Of a stretch of DNA of 25,403 bases, positions 16,129-23,249 are shown one piece after another. The stretch is from CAZZKJ01 sp964654695 (GTDB lineage: Bacteria > Krumholzibacteriota > Krumholzibacteriia > WVZY01), in assembly GCA_964654695.1 (NCBI GenBank), contig CAZZKJ010000035.1:1-25403 (forward strand), given 5' to 3'. Under the pieces are notes generated by a model, which made no database searches, was not told the origin of the DNA, and saw only the letters and a program-made list of their open reading frames with translations. Position 1 is the first letter of the stretch. Every line of letters starts with the position of its first letter. Made by a program: the position numbers and the translations under genes.

Positions 16129-17235
16129 TTATTTCCCCGGTTTATCATTCTTATGAGGAAGGGCGGTACGCCGGTATGCTTGAATTAAATCCGTTACCTT
16201 TTCGAAGAGCTGCTTGGAATAAAACCTGCCGATTCCTTCGTCCCATGCCTCTTTGCCGGTGGAAAAAAACAAACTGCGCGCATCGTTGCCTGCATGCACA
16301 ACCGATATACCCTCAGCGGTCATCTCTTCCACCGCTTCAGCATTTTGGACGCGCGTTTTCTTCGTGAGGGTTTTCAGTTTTGCCCTGGAGATGCCGAGAA
16401 GCGTTTCTATATCGCTTTGCGGCGCGCCTCTGAGGGCTTTCTTTGATACCAGGACGGCGCCGATACTGTGGGTTATCGGCACATCCGTCATGTACTTGAC
16501 CTGCGTGAACCACTGTACTGCGATGCAAGCCAGCGGTGAGGCGTAGACGGCATCGACCACGCCCATCTGCAGAGACGTGAGAACATCGGGAACGGACAGC
16601 GGAATTGGAGACACTCTGAAGGCCTTAAAAAATAATTCGGCGAGCCTGTCCCCCGACCATGTCCAAATCCTTGCCGCCCGCAGATCCTGCGGTGTTTTTA
16701 TGGGAGTATTGGAGAATATGTTTATAAAACCGACATCCGCCCAACCCAAAAGAATCATATTCCTGCCGTAGAATATATCGAAAAAAAGCGAATCCATGGA
16801 GGCCCTTACATAATCAAGTTCATCGTATGATTCGAAGAGAAAAGGCAGTTCCAGGACCCTGACTTCGGGCGCAATGCTTCCCAGGCCGTATCCCGTGAAT
16901 CCTCCTCCATGAAGCTGCCCGTTACGTATTTTTCGCAGGACATCCTTCTCGTCCCCTTGAACTCCGCCGGTATAAAATTTGAATCCCAGTCCGTTTGATG
17001 TCTTTTCCCTGACCTCTTTGTCTATAGCGTGCATGGCCTTCATCCATGAGCTTCCTTCCGGCGCGAGTGTGGCGAATTTGATCAGCACTTTTGGGCGGTT
17101 TCTGGTTTTGGCGTTCGCCGCGTTCGGCTGCAGGGCAATCAAGATCAGTCCCGATAAGCAAGCGGATTTCACAGCACGCATAATCCGTTGTCCGGTTCTA
17201 TTTTGTTTTGTGCGGTATCGATCAGAAGATATCAT
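16129..17235 (-). CDS. TRAP transporter periplasmic binding protein (DctP family, TatP-like)
   Basis: The protein has 368 residues from ATG 17235, which is preceded at seven bases by GGAG; it overlaps the end of the TatT gene by 14 bases. A signal peptide follows a long basic N-terminus, with cleavage likely after ANA at about 42. The family signature is clear: FATLAPEGSSW, GGVQGDEKDVLRK, ELPFLFESYDE and DVLTSLQMGVVDAVYASP. At the place where DctP proteins usually read KIR, with Arg binding the substrate carboxylate, this protein has RIW (Trp 191). The TatT-linked binding protein of Treponema pallidum also departs from the C4-dicarboxylate type. The ligand may therefore be larger or more hydrophobic than succinate or malate. 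An alternative start at ATG 17181 would give a normal short signal peptide. Confidence 0.9.
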   Translation of the reverse strand: MISSDRYRTKQNRTGQRIMRAVKSACLSGLILIALQPNAANAKTRNRPKVLIKFATLAPEGSSWMKAMHAIDKEVREKTSNGLGFKFYTGGVQGDEKDVLRKIRNGQLHGGGFTGYGLGSIAPEVRVLELPFLFESYDELDYVRASMDSLFFDIFYGRNMILLGWADVGFINIFSNTPIKTPQDLRAARIWTWSGDRLAELFFKAFRVSPIPLSVPDVLTSLQMGVVDAVYASPLACIAVQWFTQVKYMTDVPITHSIGAVLVSKKALRGAPQSDIETLLGISRAKLKTLTKKTRVQNAEAVEEMTAEGISVVHAGNDARSLFFSTGKEAWDEGIGRFYSKQLFEKVTDLIQAYRRTALPHKNDKPGK

Positions 17236-18100
17236 CTTTATTCTCCAAAAGCGTGGAGGCTTTTTCTTTTGCCAAAGCATTCAGCAGACGGAAGCGGGGA
17301 GATATCGCTGCGTTCTTCGAAAGAATCTCCAGAAGGGATTTTTCGAACTCCGCGGCGTCTTGTATCCGGTAGCAGTAATACTTTGCATAAAAATATTTAC
17401 CAAGCAGAAAAGTTCCTTGAGATATTTCAAAAGCCTTTTTAAAGCATTCTTTTGAAGCCTGAGGATTTCCTCCCATTGCCTTAGGTCTGAAGGCATGCAG
17501 GCTGCCGAGCATTATATATGAAAGACCTTCGAAATAGCCGCCGTCGAGTTCGCTGGTTTTTTCGAGAAGAAGAACAACCTTGGGTATATCCGGAAGAACG
17601 GCGGTCGAATCCAGGTGGAGATTAATGAACTGGACCCAGTTGGCCGCCGCCCAAACCGCGGCGGGATTTTTATCGGATTCAATCGAGTTTATCAATGATG
17701 CAAAATCTTTTATCCCTGCGTCCCATCCTGCAGGCGGCGTCTCATCCCCGAAAAGAGCATGCCGGGCATGCACAAGCCCCCGGAGGTACAAGTAGGAAGC
17801 ATAGGATTCGTTTTCTTCCTCTATACCGGCGAAAGCGTAGCTGAAATACAACATGGACGCGGTCAGACTGAGTTTGTAGTTGCCGGGATCGCTTTCGAGA
17901 AGTCCCTCGATGAGAAAAAGACTGGATGGGGCGGCCGCCATAAATGTTTCCACATCCGGGCTGGCGAGTGCGAAGTCCCTGGTATTCTCGATTACCGGAC
18001 CCATCGCTCTCGAGGCCATTCGCGGCGTGGAACATCCATACCAGGCTGCGGAAATAATCGACAGCCCGCAAAAGCCTATGAGAGTTAAGAGTTTTTTCAT
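17222..18100 (-). CDS. TRAP-associated TatT-like helical lipoprotein
   Basis: The 292-residue protein has a lipoprotein-type start: MKKLLTL, a hydrophobic core and YGC at 21-23, which gives a predicted lipid-anchored Cys 23. The rest is an all-alpha TPR-like sequence (SLFLIEGLLESDPGNYKL, LKKxS-type helix pairs) and matches the TatT family known from Treponema pallidum Tp0956. That protein forms a trimer and docks the TRAP binding protein. The gene precedes the DctP-like gene and overlaps it by 14 bases, the arrangement expected for this subtype. ATG 18100 is preferred over ATG 18124 because the lipoprotein signal starts there and GGGAG precedes it. The periplasmic face of the outer membrane or inner membrane is the likely location. 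Confidence 0.85.
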   Translation of the reverse strand: MKKLLTLIGFCGLSIISAAWYGCSTPRMASRAMGPVIENTRDFALASPDVETFMAAAPSSLFLIEGLLESDPGNYKLSLTASMLYFSYAFAGIEEENESYASYLYLRGLVHARHALFGDETPPAGWDAGIKDFASLINSIESDKNPAAVWAAANWVQFINLHLDSTAVLPDIPKVVLLLEKTSELDGGYFEGLSYIMLGSLHAFRPKAMGGNPQASKECFKKAFEISQGTFLLGKYFYAKYYCYRIQDAAEFEKSLLEILSKNAAISPRFRLLNALAKEKASTLLENKDDIF

Positions 18101-18179
18101 CTCGAAAAACTCCCGGCCCGGCACCGGGTCCGCCGCCGGGATTGAAGGTTGAAGCGGTCATTAAGGCGGCAACTTCGTG

Positions 18180-18209
18180 ACAATAGGCGTCATATCGCCG
18201 GAAAGTCAA
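18180..18209 (-). promoter_or_regulatory. Candidate sigma-70 promoter of the TRAP operon
   Basis: On the minus strand TTGACT (18209-18204) and TATTGT (18185-18180) are 18 bases apart. The -35 has five and the -10 four consensus bases. Transcription would start about 70 bases before ATG 18100. Confidence 0.35.
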
Positions 18210-18242
18210 GGGATTATGAACATACTCGGACCGGTAATATCG

Positions 18243-18268
18243 GGAACTTTTTTATCTGCTGATCTGTT
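18243..18268 (+). promoter_or_regulatory. ECF-type promoter candidate upstream of the sigma factor
   Basis: GGAACTT (18243-18249) matches the classic ECF/sigma-E -35. TCTG (18263-18266) near the expected -10 distance resembles the sigma-E -10 only loosely. ECF genes often autoregulate from such promoters. The -10 is weak, so this is a guess. The leader would be about 250 bases. Confidence 0.25.
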
Positions 18269-18488
18269 TAGCAGTGGCAAGGGCTTGGTAATACATAGGG
18301 ATTTCCCCTCGGGCAGGGAGCAGCTTTGAAACATCATCAGAATAAACTACTTTGGTTTGCAACGGAACAGCTTGAGGGGATTTTCTTTTTCTTGATTCTT
18401 TTTTGCGCAGGCAACTTATTATGACCATGGATTTTATCTTGAATCAGCTCGAATATTTCTTTAGACTCGTACCTTCAGGAGTAAAGCT

Positions 18489-18501
18489 CCGCGGTCCGCG
18501 G
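18489..18501 (+). promoter_or_regulatory. GC-rich hairpin before the sigma factor RBS
   Basis: CCGCG (18489-18493) pairs with CGCGG (18497-18501) around GTC. It lies only five bases before the GGAGGGAAGG ribosome binding region (18507-18516), and CTCC upstream could pair with GGAG. This could modulate sigma factor translation. Confidence 0.3.
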
Positions 18502-18524
18502 ATAATGGAGGGAAGGACACAGCT

Positions 18525-19112
18525 TTGCCCTTTAATTACAGCGAGAATAATAGCAAGGAATTTCAATCGATCGCCCTGCCTCTTTTGGATCCACTTTATG
18601 CTTATGCTTTCAGCCTTGCCGGAAACACTGAGGAAGCTGAGGATTTGGTGCAGAATACCTATCTCAAGGCTTTCCAAGCGTTCGATTCCTTTCAGAAGGG
18701 AACCAATATCAAAGCATGGCTGTTTAGAATTCTCAAGAATACGTTTATCAATGAATTTCATGCCAAGAAACGCTACGAGGAGTTGAATGGCGAATCTAAT
18801 ATTGATGAGGCCTACCAAAAGCTTATAGCAACGGGCAAAACCGGGACAAAGACCGAAGATACAGAAGAACGTTTTTTAGGCGGGGCATTCGGAGATGAAG
18901 TTATTAAAGCCCTGCATTCGCTGCCCGAGGAGTTCAGAAATGCAGTTTACCTGGCTGATGTCGAGGATCTTACGTACGAAGAAATATCCCATGTCATGGG
19001 CACTGCCGTAGGTACGGTTCGCTCGCGTATAGCCAGGGGCAGAAAAATACTCCAGGTTCGATTGAGAAGATATGCCGAAAATTCAGGATTGATAAAAGGA
19101 CATAAACCATGA
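18525..19112 (+). CDS. ECF RNA polymerase sigma factor
   Basis: The 195-residue protein shows sigma region 2 at about 18-77 (AEDLVQNTYLKAF, then AWLFRILKN) and region 4 near the end (LPEEFRNAVYLADVEDLTYEEISH, GTVRSRIARGRK), typical of a group-4 sigma factor. A helix-rich linker lies between them. The start is TTG 18525, eight bases after GGAAGG; no in-frame ATG fits better. The stop overlaps the anti-sigma ATG in an ATGA, so the two are translationally coupled. The target genes are unknown. The bc/multiheme operon that follows 1.2 kb downstream is a natural candidate but no shared promoter motif could be found by eye. Confidence 0.93.
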   Translation: MPFNYSENNSKEFQSIALPLLDPLYAYAFSLAGNTEEAEDLVQNTYLKAFQAFDSFQKGTNIKAWLFRILKNTFINEFHAKKRYEELNGESNIDEAYQKLIATGKTGTKTEDTEERFLGGAFGDEVIKALHSLPEEFRNAVYLADVEDLTYEEISHVMGTAVGTVRSRIARGRKILQVRLRRYAENSGLIKGHKP

Positions 19113-19954
19113 TCTGCGAGAAAAACATCTACAGCATATCGGCTTACATGGATAATGAACTCGATGCCAAAGACATCGAAATTCTGAAAAAACATCTGTC
19201 CTCATGCGAGTCCTGCAGCGCAGTTTTACTGGCGATGAATGAAGAAAAGCGTCTCATGCTCGAGAGCTTTGCTTCGATTAAAGCCCCGCCCCGCTTGAAA
19301 CAAAAAATCGTCGAATCGCTCCGGTCAGCTTCGATAAAAACCGCCGCCCGGTATCCGCAAACGCCTTTCTGGAAACGCCTGCTCACACCGGGACCTGCAT
19401 GGGCAGCCGTGTCGCTGGTTATTCTTATAATTGCCGGTGCGGTTTACTTGAGAACTCAGGGGATCATTGCACCGTCCGGCGAGAAACCGGCTACAATGGG
19501 GCTTTACCTGCGCGATGTTACTCATGATTCCTACCTGATTCGCAACCTTCCCGCCAGGCCCTTCGATATAAAAAGCCGTGCGAGCGGCGAGGTATCGGCC
19601 TATCTTGCGAATCACGTGGGCTTCGATGTGCTTATTCCCGATCTTTCATCTTCCGGCTACGAATTAAAAGGGGGCCGTCTGTGGCACACGATTTCAAGGA
19701 TATCGGCCCTTGCAGTTTATGATAACCGGGAGGGAAGCACGATTTCTCTTTTTGAAGTCAAGAAAGAACGCATGGGAAAAAGCGAAGCCGAAAAGATCAT
19801 CGCCGACGGACGGGATTTTTACTTTGGAAACTGGTTCGGATACAGCGGAGTCGCCTGGATAGAGAAAAATACCGCCGTCAGCATCGTTGGGAAAATTTCC
19901 CGAGACGAACTGCTGATCCTGGCCCGCGCCGCCGCTCGCGCCATGCAACAATAA
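19109..19954 (+). CDS. Membrane anti-sigma factor with zinc-binding N-terminus
   Basis: The 281-residue protein begins with a ZAS-like domain: Cys 3, His 29, Cys 33 and Cys 36 fit C-x25-H-x3-C-x2-C, the zinc site of RsrA-type anti-sigma factors. A transmembrane helix (about 97-116) follows. The remaining 160 residues should lie outside the membrane and probably sense the envelope signal; I do not recognise a named domain there. The ATGA overlap with the sigma factor gene is standard for a sigma/anti-sigma pair. The ZAS domain should hold the sigma factor at the membrane until a signal such as redox change or envelope stress releases it. Confidence 0.88.
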   Translation: MICEKNIYSISAYMDNELDAKDIEILKKHLSSCESCSAVLLAMNEEKRLMLESFASIKAPPRLKQKIVESLRSASIKTAARYPQTPFWKRLLTPGPAWAAVSLVILIIAGAVYLRTQGIIAPSGEKPATMGLYLRDVTHDSYLIRNLPARPFDIKSRASGEVSAYLANHVGFDVLIPDLSSSGYELKGGRLWHTISRISALAVYDNREGSTISLFEVKKERMGKSEAEKIIADGRDFYFGNWFGYSGVAWIEKNTAVSIVGKISRDELLILARAAARAMQQ

Positions 19955-20286
19955 TTACTTGGATGCAAATTGAGGACGCAAAAACGGACGGATGATCCGG
20001 CTCTATAATATCTATTCAGGAGCTTAAAAGGATTCTGTTTCAACCGGGTATTTTTTAGACTTTTAACTTGTACTCCGTTTGCGGCTCGTGTATATTGCCA
20101 CCGCAGTTATCCCCCGCTTGCCTGCATAAATCCAAGAAATGTTGCACAACCCGGAGCCCCGAAAGGGCTAAAGTTTTAATTGCGCGTGGATACCACTTTA
20201 TAAGAACATCCTGTGGTTGGCTGCGCTTTTTATTATTTTGCCCGAGACCGCGCTCTGTTTGGTTTTTAATGGTGGAGCCCGGAGTA
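19955..20286. other. Leader region of the Rieske/cytochrome b operon
   Basis: No gene is supported in these 332 bases; the open frame upstream of the Rieske gene lacks an RBS and reads as non-coding. TATAAT occurs at 20004-20009 without a clear -35. A small hairpin, AGCCC (20155-20159) with GGGCT (20165-20169) around CGAAA, precedes AAAGTTTTAA. No recognised riboswitch is seen. Confidence 0.5.
20271..20277 (+). promoter_or_regulatory. Ribosome binding site deciding the Rieske start
   Basis: GGTGGAG lies nine bases before ATG 20287. It rules against the in-frame ATG at 20269, which overlaps this site, and against the far upstream ATG at 20068. Confidence 0.55.
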
Positions 20287-20757
20287 ATGAACGAAGACAC
20301 GAAAGAATCGACGGCCGTTGAAACGACCGGAGCATCGGATTTAACACGAAGGTCCTTTCTGGATTTTGTTTTTTCCGGTTCAATCCTGCTGACTGCTGCG
20401 GCGGTTTTTGGGGCGGCCATCAGGTTTCTTTTGCCCCATGAAACTGCCGCCGTAAACAGGCGCCGGGCCTTCGTGGCCGATCTCGACCAGATCCCCGTAG
20501 GTAGTTCGGTTAGAAGAGTTCTTGCGGGACAAGCGGTGCTGGTAATAAGAACAAACTCCGGATTCGCCGGCTTGAGTCTGAACTGCACGCATAAAGGATG
20601 CAACGTAGAATGGGATGAAGATAAAAGAGTGGTTGTGTGTCCATGCCATGCGGGATTCTTTGATCTTCAGGGCAACGTCCTCGGCGGCCCGCCGCCCCGC
20701 CCCCTCAAGAAGTTTACCGTGAAAATCATAAGCAATAAGGTTTATATCGAGGATTGA
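20287..20757 (+). CDS. Rieske [2Fe-2S] protein of a bc/b6f-type complex
   Basis: The 156-residue protein has a Tat-type N-terminus (LTRRSFLDF at about 19-27) and a hydrophobic helix (about 26-48) that anchors it. CTHKGC (Cys 100, His 102, Cys 105) and CPCHAGF (Cys 118, Cys 120, His 121) are the two Rieske motifs. Cys 100/118 and His 102/121 bind the cluster; Cys 105 and Cys 120 should form the disulfide. GGPPPRPL is the family's Pro loop. It takes electrons from quinol at the Qo site of cytochrome b. The next gene starts within six bases of its stop, so the operon is tightly coupled. Confidence 0.95.
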   Translation: MNEDTKESTAVETTGASDLTRRSFLDFVFSGSILLTAAAVFGAAIRFLLPHETAAVNRRRAFVADLDQIPVGSSVRRVLAGQAVLVIRTNSGFAGLSLNCTHKGCNVEWDEDKRVVVCPCHAGFFDLQGNVLGGPPPRPLKKFTVKIISNKVYIED

Positions 20758-20759
20758 CA

Positions 20760-21500
20760 GTGAATAAAGACAAGAAAACGCGCAGGAAAATATATGACTG
20801 GATCGACGAGCGCATAGGCCTGCGTGAAATCTTTCAAAAAATCAGTCCCGGACGCATGTTTTATGATCCCATAGATCGAAGGCTCGACCTGCAGAAGAGC
20901 GTGCTCCACATCTTCCGCAAAGAGATACCTGATTCTTTTTCCGCCGGCGGCTATTTGGGCGGAATTATTTTTGTTCTTTTTGGAATTCAGGTTATTACCG
21001 GGATCCTCCTGGCTTTTTATTACAAACCTTCGATAGATATGGCCTACGCCAGCGTCCAGCATATTGTCAATTCCGTACCTCTTGGTTTCCTGATCAGGGA
21101 GATACATGCGTGGACGAGCGAGCTGATGATCATCGCAGTCATACTTCATATTGCCAGAGTGTATTTCAGGAATGCCTACAGGAAACCCAGGGAGATTACA
21201 TGGCTTACCGGCAGCTTTCTTTTGATAGCCACGCTGGCATTCGGTTTTACCGGATATCTGCTGCCCTGGAGCCAGAAGGCCTATTGGGCCACACGAGTGG
21301 GCACGGAGGTTATAGGATGGCTGCCGCTAATAGGACCCGTTCTCCTGTCTTTTCTAAGGGGAGGCACGGATATCACCGGAGAAACGCTTACCAGGTTCTA
21401 CGCCATGCACATACTGATGCTTCCATGGATAATAACCGCGGTCATCGTTTTGCACATTGCGCTCATAAAACGATTGGGGCTCCATGAAGAACACGAATAA
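20760..21500 (+). CDS. Cytochrome b, N-terminal (b6-type) subunit
   Basis: The 246-residue protein has four core membrane helices. Paired heme ligands are His 116/130 and His 217/232, with spacings of 14 and 15 as in cytochrome b6. Conserved ITGILLAFYY and TGYLLPW are present. The start is GTG 20760, six bases after GAGGA; TTG 20754 would overlap the Rieske stop. The b6 heme c' Cys is absent (Gly in SAGGYLGG), so the extra covalent heme of plant/cyanobacterial b6 is not expected. The protein ends after helix D, and the rest of cytochrome b is supplied by the next gene, a b6/subunit IV split. It carries electrons from quinol across the membrane. Confidence 0.94.
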   Translation: MNKDKKTRRKIYDWIDERIGLREIFQKISPGRMFYDPIDRRLDLQKSVLHIFRKEIPDSFSAGGYLGGIIFVLFGIQVITGILLAFYYKPSIDMAYASVQHIVNSVPLGFLIREIHAWTSELMIIAVILHIARVYFRNAYRKPREITWLTGSFLLIATLAFGFTGYLLPWSQKAYWATRVGTEVIGWLPLIGPVLLSFLRGGTDITGETLTRFYAMHILMLPWIITAVIVLHIALIKRLGLHEEHE

Positions 21501-21981
21501 AAGACGGTCGAAATTTATTTATCCCGACCTGGTATTCAACGGGCTGATCCTGTTCTATATTATTGCAGGCTGCCTGATAACTCTGGCGATCGTCAGGCCT
21601 TTCGGTCTTGGGGATATTGCCGATCCTCTCCATTCTCCACCGGTGGTCAAACCGGAGTGGTACTTTTTATCGTTTTTCCAGTTCATCAATTATCTTCCGA
21701 AGGGTGTCGGTACCGGAGTGGTTTTCATCGGGATATTCCTGTTCTGTGCCTGGCCTTTTCTGCCCGGAGTCCGGGGAAACGGCGAAAGCGGACCATCCAG
21801 GCGCGCAGTTTTCCGGATAATAGGGATTATTTTTGTGTTTTCCTATTTTTTACTCACTCTTATAGGACACCTGGCCGAATCGGACAGGGTTCTGTTCGGA
21901 GCCAGGTATCATTTCGATGCAAGGGGTGTGCCCCACAAGATCGGCAGCACGGCCGAAGGCGATACATTGAGGGTGGATTGA
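21484..21981 (+). CDS. Cytochrome b C-terminal subunit (subunit IV-like)
   Basis: The 165-residue protein has about three membrane helices and PEWYFL (57-62), the Qo-site motif of cytochrome b/subunit IV. The N-terminus DPLHSPPVVKPEWYF is characteristic. Together with the upstream b6-type protein it makes the complete cytochrome b. The gene overlaps cytochrome b by 17 bases and the next cytochrome c gene by one base (TGATG). The C-terminal part, after HLAESDR, is a short soluble tail on one side of the membrane. Confidence 0.92.
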   Translation: MKNTNKRRSKFIYPDLVFNGLILFYIIAGCLITLAIVRPFGLGDIADPLHSPPVVKPEWYFLSFFQFINYLPKGVGTGVVFIGIFLFCAWPFLPGVRGNGESGPSRRAVFRIIGIIFVFSYFLLTLIGHLAESDRVLFGARYHFDARGVPHKIGSTAEGDTLRVD

Positions 21982-23249
21982 TGGAACGCAGCTTCAATAT
22001 GAAAACGGGAATGATTATTTCGATGATTATTGCGGCGCTGCTGTGTTTCGGCGCGGATTCTTCGGCTGAAATGTTTGGAGATAATTATTCCTGCACGCTC
22101 TGTCACAGCGATAAGAAAAAGGATTTTTCGTCCGATGTTCATTTTAAGCAGGGAATTCGCTGTGAAACCTGCCATGGCGGCGATGCCGAAAAGATGGACG
22201 AAAGCGCCCACGCCAAGGCGGCCGGATTCAAAAGCAGGCTCGGGGACCAATATCCTCCTTTCAGCAAGAAACAGATCGTCGGGTTGTGTTCTTCCTGCCA
22301 TTCGGATGTCAGAAGGATGCTGCAGTACGGTATTTCCTCCGACCAGGAGGAGCTCTACCGGATAAGCCGCCATGGGATGGCTCTTTTCAAGAATAACGAC
22401 AACAACGTGGCGGTGTGCACGGACTGCCACGGTATACACAAGATTCTGGCCGCCAGCGATCCCAGAAGCCTGGTATCGCCCGGAAACCTTCCTTCTACGT
22501 GCGCCAGGTGCCATTCGGATGAAAAGCTGATGAAAAAATACGGGTTGTCTTCCGATGCATATGCCGATTACGCAAACAGCGTGCACGGCAAGGCCCTGCT
22601 CGAAAAGAGCGACATGCGGGCGCCCGACTGCGCGGTATGCCACGGAGTTCATGGAGCGCTGCCGCCCGACATAAACGAGATCGAGAATGTATGCGGGCGG
22701 TGCCATGAGAAAACGCGCGAGTTTTTCAAAAACAGCCCCCATCGAAATGCTATGGAGAACGAAGGATTTAGCGAATGTGTCAGCTGTCACGGGAGCCACA
22801 GTATTCAAAGGGCCTCACTGGATATGTTTGACACCGTTTGCGCCGAATGTCATGACCCGTCATCCGGTGCATACAGGCGCGGCCAGAGCATCAAGGCCCT
22901 GGTCATAGATGCTCTCGGAATCATAGCGGACGCAAGATCGGAGGCCGCGGAAGCGCTGAAGCACGGGATAGATATTTCAAAATATGACCAGGATCTGCAA
23001 GAGGCGGAAACAAATCTGGTTCGCGCGGCTCCGGAAACGCATTCCCTCTCAATCGCAAAAGTGGAAAAGCTTTCCCGCGCATCTATGGCTTTGGCCGATG
23101 ACGTGAAATTGGAACTATTTCATCATCAAGAAGAACTCCAGGAAAGAAAACTCATTCTTATCGCCGTATGGGGGTTCATACTTCTCATCGTTCCTGCGGC
23201 CGTCATTAAGAGATACAGAATCAGCCGCAGGCTTCAGGACGGGAAATGA
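21981..23249 (+). CDS. Nonaheme cytochrome c, C-terminally membrane anchored
   Basis: The 422-residue protein has a signal peptide (about 1-29) and nine CxxCH sites, with first Cys at 38, 61, 103, 146, 174, 217, 238, 266 and 287. A long helical region (about 300-385) and a C-terminal membrane helix (about 391-410) with a basic end follow. Two segments, YRISRHGMALFK...CTDCHGIH and YANSVHGKALLE...CAVCHGVH, are internal repeats. The start is ATG 21981, overlapping the subunit IV stop, with GAGGGTGG upstream. It takes the place of cytochrome c1/f in this operon and should accept electrons from the Rieske protein. The gene is not catalytic in any recognisable way. Confidence 0.9.
   Translation: MERSFNMKTGMIISMIIAALLCFGADSSAEMFGDNYSCTLCHSDKKKDFSSDVHFKQGIRCETCHGGDAEKMDESAHAKAAGFKSRLGDQYPPFSKKQIVGLCSSCHSDVRRMLQYGISSDQEELYRISRHGMALFKNNDNNVAVCTDCHGIHKILAASDPRSLVSPGNLPSTCARCHSDEKLMKKYGLSSDAYADYANSVHGKALLEKSDMRAPDCAVCHGVHGALPPDINEIENVCGRCHEKTREFFKNSPHRNAMENEGFSECVSCHGSHSIQRASLDMFDTVCAECHDPSSGAYRRGQSIKALVIDALGIIADARSEAAEALKHGIDISKYDQDLQEAETNLVRAAPETHSLSIAKVEKLSRASMALADDVKLELFHHQEELQERKLILIAVWGFILLIVPAAVIKRYRISRRLQDGK

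Larger units (their letters stand above)
18101..18524. other. Divergent intergenic region between the TRAP operon and the sigma factor
   Basis: No real gene is seen in these 424 bases. The region holds a candidate minus-strand promoter at 18180-18209, an ECF-like -35 GGAACTT at 18243, a second GGAAC at 18364, and a short GC hairpin just before the sigma RBS. The ORF that spans 18403-18786 is out of phase with the sigma gene and looks non-coding. Confidence 0.5.

Noticed and set aside
18403..18786. An ORF overlapping the sigma factor start in another frame.
   Set aside because: No RBS, no recognisable domain, and it overlaps most of sigma region 2 in the wrong phase.
20068..20286. A far upstream start for the Rieske gene.
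   Set aside because: The added ~73 residues have no RBS and are not part of Rieske proteins; ATG 20287 has a good RBS and a Tat-type start.
21657..21980. An upstream start for the nonaheme cytochrome, giving a 530-residue protein.
   Set aside because: It would overlap subunit IV out of phase and would bury the signal peptide; ATG 21981 has the RBS and the signal.
21909..22808. A 299-codon minus-strand frame over the nonaheme gene.
   Set aside because: It is the complement of repeated CxxCH-rich coding sequence, shows no domain, and has no start signal.
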